From: Nemertoderma westbladi
Taxonomy: Eukaryota; Xenacoelomorpha; Nemertodermatida; Nemertodermatidae
Reading direction: 5' to 3'
NCBI GenBank assembly: GCA_032718475.1
Contig: JAUCBJ010005236.1
Location: 1 to 60,935, forward strand
Length of the DNA: 60,935 nt
Below, in pieces: positions 32,801 to 46,072 of the stretch. Numbering within the stretch: position 1 is the stretch's first letter; the number at the start of each line of letters is the position of its first letter. The notes beneath the pieces were generated by a model. It had not been told where the DNA came from and made no database searches. It saw only the letters and a program-made list of their open reading frames with translations. Both the position numbers and the translations under genes were made by a program.

Positions 32801-35800
32801 GAGTAAACAGTCCAACAGACAATCCCTTGGTAAATGAGTTTGAGAGTACACAGTCCAACAGACAATCCATTTGTAAATGAGTTTGAGAGTAAACAGTCCA
32901 ACAGACAATCCCTTGGTAAATGAGTTTTAGAGTAAACAGTCCAACAGACAATCCCTTGGTAAATGAGTTTTAGAGTAAACAGTCCAACAGACAATCCCTT
33001 GGTAACTGAGTTTTAGAGTAAACAGTCCAACAGACAATCCCTTGGTAAATGAGTTTTTGAGTAAACAGTCCAACAGACAATCCCTTGGTAAATGAGTTTT
33101 AGAGTAAACAGTCCAACAGACAATCCCTTGGTAAATGAGTTTGAGAGGAAACAGTCCAACAGACAATCCCTTGGTAAATGAGTTTTAGAGTAAACAGTCC
33201 AACAGACAATCCCTTGGTAAATGAGTTTGAGAGTAAACAGTCCAACAGACAATCCCTTGGTAAATGAGTTTGAGAGGAAACAGTCCAACAGACAATCCCT
33301 TGGTAAATGAGTTTTAGAGTAAACAGTCCAACAGACAATCCCTTGGTAAATGAGTTTGAGAGTAAACAGTCCAACAGACAATCCCTTGGTAAATGAGTTT
33401 TAGAGTAAACAGTCCAACAGACAATCCCTTTGTAAATGAGTTTGAGAGTACACAGTCCAACAGACAATCCCTTGGTAAATGAGTTTGAGAGTAAACAGTC
33501 CAACAGACAATCCCTTTGTAAATGAGTTTGAGAGTACACAGTCCAACAGACAATCCCTTTGTAAATGAGTTTGAGAGTAAACAGTCCAACAGACAATCCC
33601 TTGGTAAATGAGTTTGAGAGTAAACAGTCCAACAGACAATCCCTTGGTAAATGAGTTTGAGAGTACATAGTCCAACAGACAATCCCTTGGTAAATGAGTT
33701 TGAGAGTAAACAGTCCAACAGACAATCCCTTGGTAAATGAGTTTGAGAGTAAACAGTCCAACAGACAATCCCTTTGTAAATGAGTTTGAGAGTAAACAGT
33801 CCAACAGACAATCTCTTGGTAAATGAGTTTGAGAGTAAACAGTCCAACAGACAATCCCTTTGTAAATGAGTTTGAGAGTACACAGTCCAACAGACAATCC
33901 CTTGGTAAATGAGTTTGAGAGTAAACAGTCCAACAGACAATCCCTTGGTAAATGAGTTTGAGAGTAAACAGTCCAACAGACAATCCCTTGGTAAATGAGT
34001 TTGAGAGTACACAGTCCAACAGACAATCCCTTGGTAAATGAGTTTGAGAGTAAACAGTCCAACAGACAATCCCTTTGTAAATGAGTTTGAGAGTACACAG
34101 TCCAACAGACAATCCCTTGGTAAATGAGTTTGAGAGTAAACAGTCCAACAGACAATCCCTTTGTAAATGAGTTTGAGAGTAAACAGTCCAACAGACAATC
34201 CCTTTGTAAATGAGTTTGAGAGTAAACAGTCCAACAGACAATCCCTTGGTAAATGAGTTTGAGAGTACACAGTCCAACAGACAATCCCTTGGTAAATGAG
34301 TTTGAGAGTAAACAGTCCAACAGACAATCCCTTTGTAAATGAGTTTGAGAGTAAACAGTCCAACAGACAATCCCTTGGTAAATGAGTTTGAGAACAAACA
34401 GTCCAACAGACAATCCCTTGGTAAATGAGTTTGAGAGTAAACAGTCCAACAGACAATCCCTTGGTAAATGAGTTTGAGAGTACACAGTCCAACAGACAAT
34501 CCCTTGGTAAATGAGTTTGAGAGTACACAGTCCAACAGACAATCCCTTGGTAAATGAGTTTGAGAGTAAACAGTCCAACAGACAATCCCTTTGTAAATGA
34601 GTTTGAGAGTAAACAGTCCAACAGACAATCCCTTGGTAAATGAGTTTGAGAGTAAACAGTCCAACAGACAATCCCTTTGTAAATGAGTTTGAGAGTAAAC
34701 AGTCCAACAGACAATCCCTTGGTAAATGAGTTTGAGAGTAAACAGTCCAACAGACAATCCCTTGGTAAATGAGTTTGAGAGTACACAGTCCAACAGACAA
34801 TCCCTTTGTAAATGAGTTTGAGAGTAAACAGTCCAACAGACAATCCCTTCGTAAATGAGTTTGAGAGTAAACAGTCCAACTGACAATCCCTTGGTAAATG
34901 AGTTTGAGAGTAAACAGTCCAACAGACAATCCCTTTGTAAATGAGTTTGAGAGTAAACAGTCCAACAGACAATCCCTTGGTAAATGAGTTTGAGAGTACA
35001 CAGTCCAACAGACAATCCCTTGGTAAATGAGTTTGAGAGTAAACAGTCCAACAGACAATCCCTTGGTAAATGAGTTTGAGAGTACACAGTCCAACAGACA
35101 ATCCCGTGGTAAATGAGTTTGAGAGTAAACAGTCCAACAGACAATCCCTTTGTAAATGAGTTTGAGAGTAAACAGTCCAACAGACAATCCCTTTGTAAAT
35201 GAGTTTGAGAGTAAACAGTCCAACAGACAATCCCTTTGTAAATGAGTTTGAGAGTAAACAGTCCAACAGACAATCCCTTGGTAAATGAGTTTGAGAGTAA
35301 ACAGTCCAACAGACAATCCCTTGGTAAATGAGTTTGAGAGTAAACAGTCCAACAGACAATCCCTTGGCAAATGAGTTTGAGAGTAAACAGTCCAACAGAC
35401 AATCCCTTGGTAAATGAGTTTGAGAGTAAACAGTCCAACAGACAATCCCTTGGTAAATGAGTTTGAGAGTAAACAGTCCAACAGACAATCCCTTCGTAAA
35501 TGAGTTTGAGAGTAAACAGTCCAACAGACAATCCCTTGGTAAATGAGTTTGAGAGTAAACAGTCCAACAGACAATCCCTTTGTAAATGAGTTTGAGATTA
35601 AACAGTCCAACAGACAATCCCTTGGTAAATGAGTTTGAGAGTAAACAGTCCAACAGACAATCCCTTCGTAAATGAGTTTGAGAGTAAACAGTCCAACAGA
35701 CAATCCCTTGGTAAATGAGTTTGAGAGTAAACAGTCCAACAGACAATCCCTTGGTAAATGAGTTTGAGAGTACACAGTCCAACAGACAATCCCTTGGTAA

Positions 35801-38800
35801 ATGAGTTTGAGAGTAAACAGTCCAACAGACAATCCCTTTGTAAATGAGTTTGAGAGTACACAGTCCAACAAACAATCCCTTTGTAAATGAGTTTGAGAGT
35901 AAACAGTCCAACAGACAATCCCTTGGTAAATGAGTTTGAGAGTAAACAGTCCAACAGACAATCCCTTGGTAAATGAGTTTGAGAGTAAACAGTCCAACAG
36001 ACAATCACTTGGTAAATGAGTTTGAGAGTAAACAGTCCAACAGACAATCCCTTCGTAAATGAGTTTGAGAGTAAACAGTCCAACAAACAATCCCTTTGTA
36101 AATGAGTTTGAGAGTAAACAGTCCAACAGACAATCTCTTGGTAAATGAGTTTGAGAGTAAACAGTCCAACAGACAATCCCTTTGTAAATGAGTTTGATAG
36201 TACACAGTCCAACAAACAATCCCTTTGTAAATGAGTTTGAGAGTAAACAGTCCAACAGACAATCTCTTGGTAAATGAGTTTGAGAGTAAACAGTCCAACA
36301 GACAATCCCTTTGTAAATGAGTTTGAGAGTACACAGTCCAACAAACAATCCCTTTGTAAATGAGTTTGAGAGTAAACAGTCCAACAGACAATCTCTTGGT
36401 AAATGAGTTTGAGAGAAAACAGTCCAACAGACAATCCCTTGGTAAATGAGTTTGAGAGCAAACAGTCCAACAGACAATCCCTTGGTAAATGAGTTTGAGG
36501 GTAAACAGTCCAACAGACAATCCCTTTGTAAATGAGTTTGAGAGAAAACAGTCCAACAGACAATCCCTTGGTAAATGAGTTTGAGAGTAAACAGTCCAAC
36601 AGACAATCCCTTGGTAAATGAGTTTGAGGGTAAACAGTCCAACAGACAATCCCTTTGTAAATGAGTTTGAGAGGAAACAGTCCAACAGACAATCCCTTGG
36701 TAAATGAGTTTTAGAGTAAACAGTCCAACAGACAATCCCTTGGTAAATGAGTTTGAGAGTAAACAGTCCAACAGACAATCCCTTGGTAAATGAGTTTGAG
36801 AGTACACAGTCCAACAGACAATCCCTTTGTAAATGAGTTTGAGAGTAAACAGTCCAACAGACAATCCCTTGGTAAATGAGTTTTAGAGTAAACAGTCCAA
36901 CAGACAATCCCTTGGTAAATGAGTTTTAGAGTAAACAGTCCAACAGACAATCCCTTGGTAACTGAGTTTTAGAGTAAACAGTCCAACAGACAATCCCTTG
37001 GTAAATGAGTTTTAGAGTAAACAGTCCAACAGACAATCCCTTGGTAAATGAGTTTTAGAGTAAACAGTCCAACAGACAATCCCTTGGTAAATGAGTTTGA
37101 GAGGAAACAGTCCAACAGACAATCCCTTGGTAAATGAGTTTTAGAGTAAACAGTCCAACAGACAATCCCTTGGTAAATGAGTTTGAGAGTAAACAGTCCA
37201 ACAGACAATCCCTTGGTAAATTAGTTTGAGAGGAAACAGTCCAACAGACAATCCCTTGGTAAATGAGTTTTAGAGTAAACAGTCCAACAGACAATCCCTT
37301 GGTAAATGAGTTTGAGAGTAAACAGTCCAACAGACAATCCCTTGGTAAATGAGTTTTAGAGTAAACAGTCCAACAGACAATCCCTTTGTAAATGAGTTTG
37401 AGAGTACACAGTCCAACAGACAATCCCTTGGTAAATGAGTTTGAGAGTAAACAGTCCAACAGACAATCCCTTTGTAAATGAGTTTGAGAGTACACAGTCC
37501 AACAGACAATCCCTTTGTAAATGAGTTTGAGAGTAAACAGTCCAACAGACAATCCCTTGGTAAATGAGTTTGAGAGTAAACAGTCCAACAGACAATCCCT
37601 TGGTAAATGAGTTTGAGAGTACATAGTCCAACAGACAATCCCTTGGTAAATGAGTTTGAGAGTAAACAGTCCAACAGACAATCCCTTGGTAAATGAGTTT
37701 GAGAGTAAACAGTCCAACAGACAATCCCTTTGTAAATGAGTTTGAGAGTAAACAGTCCAACAGACAATCTCTTGGTAAATGAGTTTGAGAGTAAACAGTC
37801 CAACAGACAATCCCTTTGTAAATGAGTTTGAGAGTACACAGTCCAACAGACAATCCCTTGGTAAATGAGTTTGAGAGTAAACAGTCCAACAGACAATCCC
37901 TTGGTAAATGAGTTTGAGAGTAAACAGTCCAACAGACAATCCCTTGGTAAATGAGTTTGAGAGTACACAGTCCAACAGACAATCCCTTGGTAAATGAGTT
38001 TGAGAGTAAACAGTCCAACAGACAATCCCTTTGTAAATGAGTTTGAGAGTACACAGTCCAACAGACAATCCCTTGGTAAATGAGTTTGAGAGTAAACAGT
38101 CCAACAGACAATCCCTTTGTAAATGAGTTTGAGAGTAAACAGTCCAACAGACAATCCCTTTGTAAATGAGTTTGAGAGTAAACAGTCCAACAGACAATCC
38201 CTTGGTAAATGAGTTTGAGAGTACACAGTCCAACAGACAATCCCTTGGTAAATGAGTTTGAGAGTAAACAGTCCAACAGACAATCCCTTTGTAAATGAGT
38301 TTGAGAGTAAACAGTCCAACAGACAATCCCTTGGTAAATGAGTTTGAGAACAAACAGTCCAACAGACAATCCCTTTGTAAATGAGTTTGAGAGTAAACAG
38401 TCCAACAGACAATCCCTTTGTAAATGAGTTTGAGAGTAAACAGTCCAACAGACAATCACTTGGTAAATGAGTTTGAGAGTACACAGTCCAACAGACAATC
38501 CCTTGGTAAATGAGTTTGAGAGTAAACAGTCCAACAGACAATCCCTTGGTAAATGAGTTTGAGAGTAAACAGTCCAACAGACAATCCCTTTGTAAATGAG
38601 TTTGAGAGTAAACAGTCCAACAGACAATCCCTTGGTAAATGAGTTTGAGAACAAACAGTCCAACAGACAATCCCTTTGTAAATGAGTTTGAGAGTAAACA
38701 GTCCAACAGACAATCCCTTTGTAAATGAGTTTGAGAGTAAACAGTCCAACAGACAATCACTTGGTAAATGAGTTTGAGAGTACACAGTCCAACAGACAAT

Positions 38801-41800
38801 CCCTTGGTAAATGAGTTTGAGAGTAAACAGTCCAACAGACAATCCCTTGGTAAATGAGTTTGAGAGTAAACAGTCCAACAGACAATCCCTTTGTAAATGA
38901 GTTTGAGAGTAAACAGTCCAACAGACAATCACTTGGTAAATGAGTTTGAGAGTACACAGTCCAACAGACAATCCCTTGGTAAATGAGTTTGAGAGTAAAC
39001 AGTCCAACAGACAATCCCTTTGTAAATGAGTTTGAGAGTACACAGTCCAACAAACAATCCCTTTGTAAATGAGTTTGAGAGTAAACAGTCCAACAGACAA
39101 TCCCTTGGTAAATGAGTTTGAGAGTAAACAGTCCAACAGACAATCCCTTGGTAAATGAGTTTGAGAGTAAACAGTCCAACAGACAATCCCTTGGTAAATG
39201 AGTTTGAGAGTAAACAGTCCAACAGACAATCCCTTGGTAAATGAGTTTGAGAGTAAACAGTCCAACAGACAATCCCTTCGTAAATGAGTTTGAGAGTAAA
39301 CAGTCCAACAGACAATCCCTTGGTAAATGAGTTTGAGAGTAAACAGTCCAACAGACAATCCCTTTGTAAATGAGTTTGAGAGTAAACAGTCCAACAGACA
39401 ATCCCTTGGTAAATGAGTTTGAGAGTACACAGTCCAACAGACAATCCCTTGGTAAATGAGTTTGAGAGTAAACAGTCCAACAGACAATCCCTTGGTAAAT
39501 GAGTTTGAGAGTACACAGTCCAACAGACAATCCCTTGGTAAATGAGTTTGAGAGTAAACAGTCCAACAGACAATCCCTTTGTAAATGAGTTTGAGAGTAA
39601 ACAGTCCAACAGACAATCCCTTGGTAAATGAGTTTGAGAGTAAACAGTCCAACAGACAATCCCTTTGTAAATGAGTTTGAGAGTAAACAGTCCAACAGAC
39701 AATCCCTTGGTAAATGAGTTTGAGAGTAAACAGTCCAACAGACAATCCCTTGGTAAATGAGTTTGAGAGTACACAGTCCAACAGACAATCCCTTTGTAAA
39801 TGAGTTTGAGAGTAAACAGTCCAACAGACAATCCCTTCGTAAATGAGTTTGAGAGTAAACAGTCCAACAGACAATCCCTTGGTAAATGAGTTTGAGAGTA
39901 AACAGTCCAACAGACAATCCCTTTGTAAATGAGTTTGAGAGTAAACAGTCCAACAGACAATCCCTTGGTAAATGAGTTTGAGAGTACACAGTCCAACAGA
40001 CAATCCCTTGGTAAATGAGTTTGAGAGTAAACAGTCCAACAGACAATCCCTTGGTAAATGAGTTTGAGAGTACACAGTCCAACAGACAATCCCGTGGTAA
40101 ATGAGTTTGAGAGTAAACAGTCCAACAGACAATCCCTTTGTAAATGAGTTTGAGAGTAAACAGTCCAACAGACAATCCCTTTGTAAATGAGTTTGAGAGT
40201 AAACAGTCCAACAGACAATCCCTTTGTAAATGAGTTTGAGAGTAAACAGTCCAACAGACAATCCCTTGGTAAATGAGTTTGAGAGTAAACAGTCCAACAG
40301 ACAATCCCTTGGTAAATGAGTTTGAGAGTAAACAGTCCAACAGACAATCCCTTGGCAAATGAGTTTGAGAGTAAACAGTCCAACAGACAATCCCTTGGTA
40401 AATGAGTTTGAGAGTAAACAGTCCAACAGACAATCCCTTGGTAAATGAGTTTGAGAGTAAACAGTCCAACAGACAATCCCTTCGTAAATGAGTTTGAGAG
40501 TAAACAGTCCAACAGACAATCCCTTGGTAAATGAGTTTGAGAGTAAACAGTCCAACAGACAATCCCTTTGTAAATGAGTTTGAGATTAAACAGTCCAACA
40601 GACAATCCCTTGGTAAATGAGTTTGAGAGTACACAGTCCAACAGACAATCCCTTGGTAAATGAGTTTGAGAGTAAACAGTCCAACAGACAATCCCTTTGT
40701 AAATGAGTTTGAGAGTACACAGTCCAACAAACAATCCCTTTGTAAATGAGTTTGAGAGTAAACAGTCCAACAGACAATCCCTTGGTAAATGAGTTTGAGA
40801 GTAAACAGTCCAACAGACAATCCCTTGGTAAATGAGTTTGAGAGTAAACAGTCCAACAGACAATCACTTGGTAAATGAGTTTGAGAGTAAACAGTCCAAC
40901 AGACAATCCCTTCGTAAATGAGTTTGAGAGTAAACAGTCCAACAGACAATCCCTTGGTAAATGAGTTTGAGAGTACACAGTCCAACAGACAATCCCTTGG
41001 TAAATGAGTTTGAGAGTAAACAGTCCAACAGACAATCCCTTGGTAAATGAGTTTGAGAGTAAACAGTCCAGCAGACAATCCCTTGGTAAATGAGTTTGAG
41101 AGTACACACTCCAACAGACAATCCCTTGGTAAATGAGTTTGAGAGTAAACAGTCCAACAGACAATCCCTTTGTAAATGAGTTTGAGAGTAAACAGTCCAA
41201 CAGACAATCTCTTGGTAAATGAGTTTGAGAGTAAACAGTCCAACAGACAATCCCTTTGTAAATGAGTTTGAGAGTACACAGTCCAACAAACAATCCATTG
41301 GTAAATGAGTTTGAGAGTAAACAGTCCAACAGACAATCCCTTGGTAAATGAGTTTGAGAGTAAACAGTCCAACAGACAATCCCTTTGTAAATGAGTTTGA
41401 GAGTACACAGTCCAACAGACAATCCCTTGGTAAATGAGTTTGAGAGTACACAGTCCAACAGACAATCCCTTGGTAAATGAGTTTGAGAGTAAACAGTCCA
41501 ACAGACAATCCCTTGGTAAATGAGTTTGAGAGTAAATAGTCCAACAGACAATCCCTTGGTAAATGAGTTTGAGAGTAAACAGTCCAACAGACAATCCCTT
41601 TGTAAATGAGTTTGAGAGTAAACAGTCCAACAGACAATCCCTTGGTAAATGAGTTTTAGAGTAAACAGTCCAACAGACAATCCCTTTGTAAATGAGTTTG
41701 AGAGTAAACAGTCCAACAGACAATCCCTTTGTAAATGAGTTTGAGAGTACACAGTCCAACAGACAATCTCTTGGTAAATGAGTTTGAGAGTACACAGTCC

Positions 41801-43166
41801 AACAGACAATCCCTTGGTAAATGAGTTTGAGAGTAAACAGTCCAACAGACAATCCCTTGGTAAATGAGTTTGAGAGTAAATAGTCCAACAGACAATCCCT
41901 TGGTAAATGAGTTTGAGAGTAAACAGTCCAACAGACAATCCCTTTGTAAATGAGTTTGAGAGTAAACAGTCCAACAGACAATCCCTTGGTAAATGAGTTT
42001 TAGAGTAAACAGTCCAACAGACAATCCCTTTGTAAATGAGTTTGAGAGTAAACAGTCCAACAGACAATCCCTTGGTAAATGAGTTTGAGAGTAAACAGTC
42101 CAACAGACAATCCCTTGGTAAATGAGTTTGAGAGTAAACAGTCCAACAGACAATCCCTTTGTAAATGAGTTTTAGAGTAAACAGTCCAACAGACAATCCC
42201 TTGGTAAATGAGTTTGAGAGTAAACAGTCCAACAGACAATCCCTTGGTAAATGAGTTTGAGAGTACACAGTCCAACAGACAATCCCTTGGTAAATGAGTT
42301 TGAGAGTACACAGTCCAACAGACAATCCCTTGGTAAATGAGTTTGAGAGTAAACAGTCCAACAGACAATCCCTTTGTAAATGAGTTTGAGAGTAAACAGT
42401 CCAACAGACAATCCCTTTGTAAATGAGTTTGAGAGTAAACAGTCCAACAGACAATCCCTTGGTAAATGAGTTTGAGAATAAACAGTCCAACAGACAATCC
42501 CTTGGTAAATGAGTTTGAGAGTAAACAGTCCAACAGACAATCCCTTGGTAAATGAGTTTGAGGGTAAACAGTCCAACAGACAACCCCTTTGTAAATGAGT
42601 TTGAGAGTAAACAGTCCAACAGACAATCCCTTGGTAAATGAGTTTTAGAGTAAACAGTCCAACAGACAATCCCTTGGTAAATGAGTTTGAGAGTAAACAG
42701 TCCAACAGACAATCCCTTGGTAAATGAGTTTGAGAGTACACAGTCCAACAGACAATCCCTTGGTAAATGAGTTTGAGAGTAAACAGTCCAACAGACAATC
42801 CCTTTGTAAATGAGTTTGAGAGTACACAGTCCAACAGACAATCCCTTGGTAAATGAGTTTGAGAGTAAACAGTCCAACAGACAATCCCTTTGTAAATGAG
42901 TTTGAGAGTAAACAGTCCAACAGACAATCCTTTTGTAAATGAGTTTGAGAGTAAACAGTCCAACAGACAATCCCTTGGTAAATGAGTTTGAGAGTACACA
43001 GTCCAACAGACAATCCCTTGGTAAATGAGTTTGAGAGTAAACAGTCCAACAGACAATCCCTTGGTAAATGATTTTGAGAGTACACAGTCCAACAGACAAT
43101 CCCTTTGTAAATGAGTTTGAGAGTAAACAGTCCAACAGACAATCCCTTGGTAAATGAGTTTGAGAA
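29826..43166. repeat. 13.3-kb satellite of a 43-bp unit
   Basis: About 310 near-identical tandem copies. The unit core is CAGTCCAACAGACAATCCC. Recurrent variants are TTGGTAA/TTTGTAA, GAGAGTA/GAGAGGA/TTAGAGTA and AGTACACAG/AGTAAACAG. Rare marker variants recur at exact multiples of 43: 3956 bp (GTACATAG 33661/37617; AACTGAG 33001/36957), 4988 bp (GGCAAATG 35367/40355; CCCGTGG 35103/40091) and 301 bp. The array was therefore enlarged by duplicating blocks of several kb. The minus strand of the unit lacks stops in all three frames, so open frames of over 1100 codons arise without any ATG. If the candidate exon at 49050 belongs to the host gene, the array is intronic. Confidence 0.98.
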
Positions 43167-43174
43167 CATCTCAC

Positions 43175-43208
43175 CAAACAGAAAAAAAGTCATCTTTGTG
43201 ATCAGCAT
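43175..43208 (-). CDS. Possible short 5' exon ending at the 43-bp satellite
   Basis: On the minus strand an ATG at 43208 in good context (GAAGAAATGC) opens 11 codons (MLITKMTFFLF) plus one base. They run to TTTG|GTGAGATG, a good donor at 43174. The satellite begins at intron position +9. Without splicing the frame runs on into the array for 187 codons. It could be a first exon of an alternative transcript, but no matching downstream phase was identified, so this rests mainly on its resemblance to the other donor-anchored arrays. Confidence 0.25.
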
Positions 43209-43589
43209 TTCTTCGAAATAGTTTCTTTAGAATTTTTCCTCGGATTTCGGCTTCGTAAAATTATTTCTTTACTTTTCCTCGAAAATGCGGATTAAAAATT
43301 CAAAAATAAGTATTATTTTTGTAAAACCTATAGTAAACCAATTTTGAAACTAATAATAAAAGAATGTGACATCATTAGCAACTGGTTGATAACGATATTG
43401 TTATTCTACCCTCCAAAACATATGGGTTTGTTTTGTTTATATCGTTAGATTTAGTTAGAATTACAATAGCACATAATTAGGAGACTACCCGTAACGCTAT
43501 TCATAAAACTCCACCAACTGACAGAGAGGCAGTGACGTCATATCTTGAGATATTTAAGTTTCCTGTCTTTCACCATTATATCCAACCGA

Positions 43590-43700
43590 TATATATATAA
43601 AATAGTGCGGTGGAAGTCCCAGTATATTCCTGCAGCGAACTTTAGGTCAACAAACTATCAGTATCAATAAGGTCCATTCGCAATGTAGTGATAAGGAAGG
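43590..43700 (+). promoter_or_regulatory. Possible TATA promoter with donor-ended leader
   Basis: ATATATATATAAAATA at about 43588-43603 is followed some 30 bp later by possible start sites, and then by AAGGAAG|GTAATTG at about 43699, which resembles a splice donor. No coding exon follows that I can recognise. Confidence 0.2.
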
Positions 43701-45152
43701 TAATTGATGATTAATATGTAACATTACTGTGTTAAAATTTGTGAAAAGCGATATGTACTGTGATTTATATTGGATAGTTAAGTTAATGTCAATATTCACA
43801 ATGTATCAAGTAAATGATGAGATGAGATGGCTGTTTTGTCAGCGATAAGAACTTGGAAAATTGTTGATACTGTTTACATAAATTGTTTATATTATTAAAC
43901 ATTCATCAACCTGTCGCAAGACTATTTATTTATTTACTTATAAAACATAAAATTAACAAAACCTTATCTTACCTTATCACTTGATTGTGAATGGTATGTC
44001 GCACCATTTCTAATGCGGATCTTACCTCAGATCAACCATCTACACGTCTGGTTAATTATATTCATTTTCCATATGGCTCGCCATATGTTGTTTAAACCAT
44101 ATTAAACCATATGTTGTGGTTTTGTTTTATAGCGAGAGGTCATGGTGACCCAAAATCCATGCGCCCTGTTCCCAGTGTTTTCAGATTGGACTCCAGGACA
44201 AGTAATGGTGGTGCCATTTTCCATTAATTTGTCTCGTGGGCATACCTTCTTAATCTCTTGATGGATTATTCTTTTGATTTAATTTAGTAACTAAATAACG
44301 ATCATCCCTAGTTTGTAAGTAGCTGAAATTCGAAAGAAAAGTTACGTGATGATAAATGCCGCGAGGTTCATTAACCGAAGTTAATCTTTACTGGGTACCG
44401 GGTTAATGACACATCAATAATATTATAGCACACACAAGAAATAAATCTTACTTCAAAGGGCAATAATAATGCTCACACCCGTGAATGAAGTAAAATATAT
44501 TATATGCTAATCAAAAAATTCACTCGATTAAATTGAAAAATTATTTATAATTATTATTGTGAGCTCCAAATCACTCTTGACCAACATAATGAAGATAGGG
44601 TGAAAATACAACACTCCAAGGGTTGTAGAGGTTGAGTTAAACCATTTATAAAATGGATGAACCTTGACTTTGTTGATGATCTGGGTTTAATGTAATAAAC
44701 ATTGCATGGTGCTCAAAGACTACAGCACAGCACTCTAGAACAGGCAACATCCAATGTTGCCCTGGTTTTGATTGCTACAAATTAAAAATTCCCGCTTGGA
44801 TTGACAACAAATTGGTAATATACTATTATGAAATGATACTAATTAATTCTCAATAATATGGGCATCTCTCAGAATCACACATGAGAAGGTCCGTCAAAGC
44901 CCATGCTACAGTAGCTACTGAGCACACCTCCTTGGCATCACCTGCTGAGGGCGCAGAAGGCAACCACTTCCTCCTCGGTGGTATGTGTGTGTAAATGTAC
45001 AGATTAGATTTGTATATTATTCAAATTAATTGATATTATAGTAATAATTTCACCATACCGTTATTGAACGAAAGTTATTAAGTAGGTAATTCCATATATT
45101 ATAGGTAAAAATTCCAACAAACTACGGTCGGATAAGGCGGATAAAATTCCAT
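43701..45152. other. No confident feature
   Basis: AT-rich sequence. A less AT-rich patch near 44930-44985 ends in TCCTCG|GTGGTA but gives no recognisable peptide. Confidence 0.4.
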
Positions 45153-45885
45153 TTAAGGGGGGGGGGGGGGGGGGGGGGGGTACACCATTTTCGGACAACT
45201 CTTAGATTTATCACTCTCAGCGTTTCAAAAATGTTTGGTTTTGGCTAAAATTTGGCATATAGGTGCCTAAGATGCTATTCTACTTGACAGGTCAGAAATT
45301 TTTTTTTTTCGCTATTTAATATTAGTTAATACTAGTTAACAATAAAAAAAACTTAGTTGCGCTTAAAACCCTAAGGCTCTTACAGTTTTCAACCAAATGA
45401 CATGAAAGTTTTTTTATATGATAGATCAAAGATGGGGCAACATAACTATCAGGCGAAATTTTGTTAAAATAATTCTGCACCGCTAGGTGGCGCTGCAAAT
45501 TTATGCTAATTTTTAGGTTTTTTATAAATAGTATTAAATTTTATTAACAAAAAATTTCGAAAAGTTGTCTGATGCTTTTATGCAGGGTGGCTATCTAGAC
45601 ACCCACAGGAAGTTTCAGACAAATTACTCAAAAATTGTAGAAGTAGTAGGGTTTTGAAGTTGACAATTTCATGAAAAAAATATTTGGAGATAATCGACCT
45701 TTCATTATACATAGTAATAGTAATTTCAATAGGATTCCCTAAATGGAAATTGACATAACTTGAAAACTAAAAGAGCTATTAAATAGCGGTTTTCAGATTT
45801 GGAAACACCATTCAATGGTGCATTATAATAGACCATAAAAAAATTTCGACATATTTTGGACCAAAATGGTGTACCCCCCCTTAAT
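45153..45885. mobile_element. TTAA-flanked inverted-repeat element with a poly-G end
   Basis: The left end reads TTAA, 24 G, then TACACCATTTT. The right end reads AAAATGGTGTA, 7 C, then TTAA. The inverted ends and TTAA at both borders fit a piggyBac/Kolobok-type non-autonomous element. The left G run has expanded by 17 bases relative to the right. The interior has no coding. Confidence 0.6.
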
Positions 45886-46072
45886 TAAAATTAAGTAAGC
45901 ACGATAGGATTTAGTCCATAAAATTCGGTTATGACACAGTTTAAAATGCATGGGGCCGAGTAGGACCCTATTAAAATACATTATTAATAAAATGAGACAA
46001 CACAATAAAATTTGTTCAGAACACAGGAGAGCACAGTATTAGTATAAATTGCGGAGTATGGTTAATGTTATG

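Noticed and set aside
29826-43166. Very long minus-strand open frames (up to 1154 codons) in the 43-bp array
   Set aside because: They arise because the unit has no stop in any minus-strand frame. They lack ATG starts and show satellite, not protein, patterns of change.
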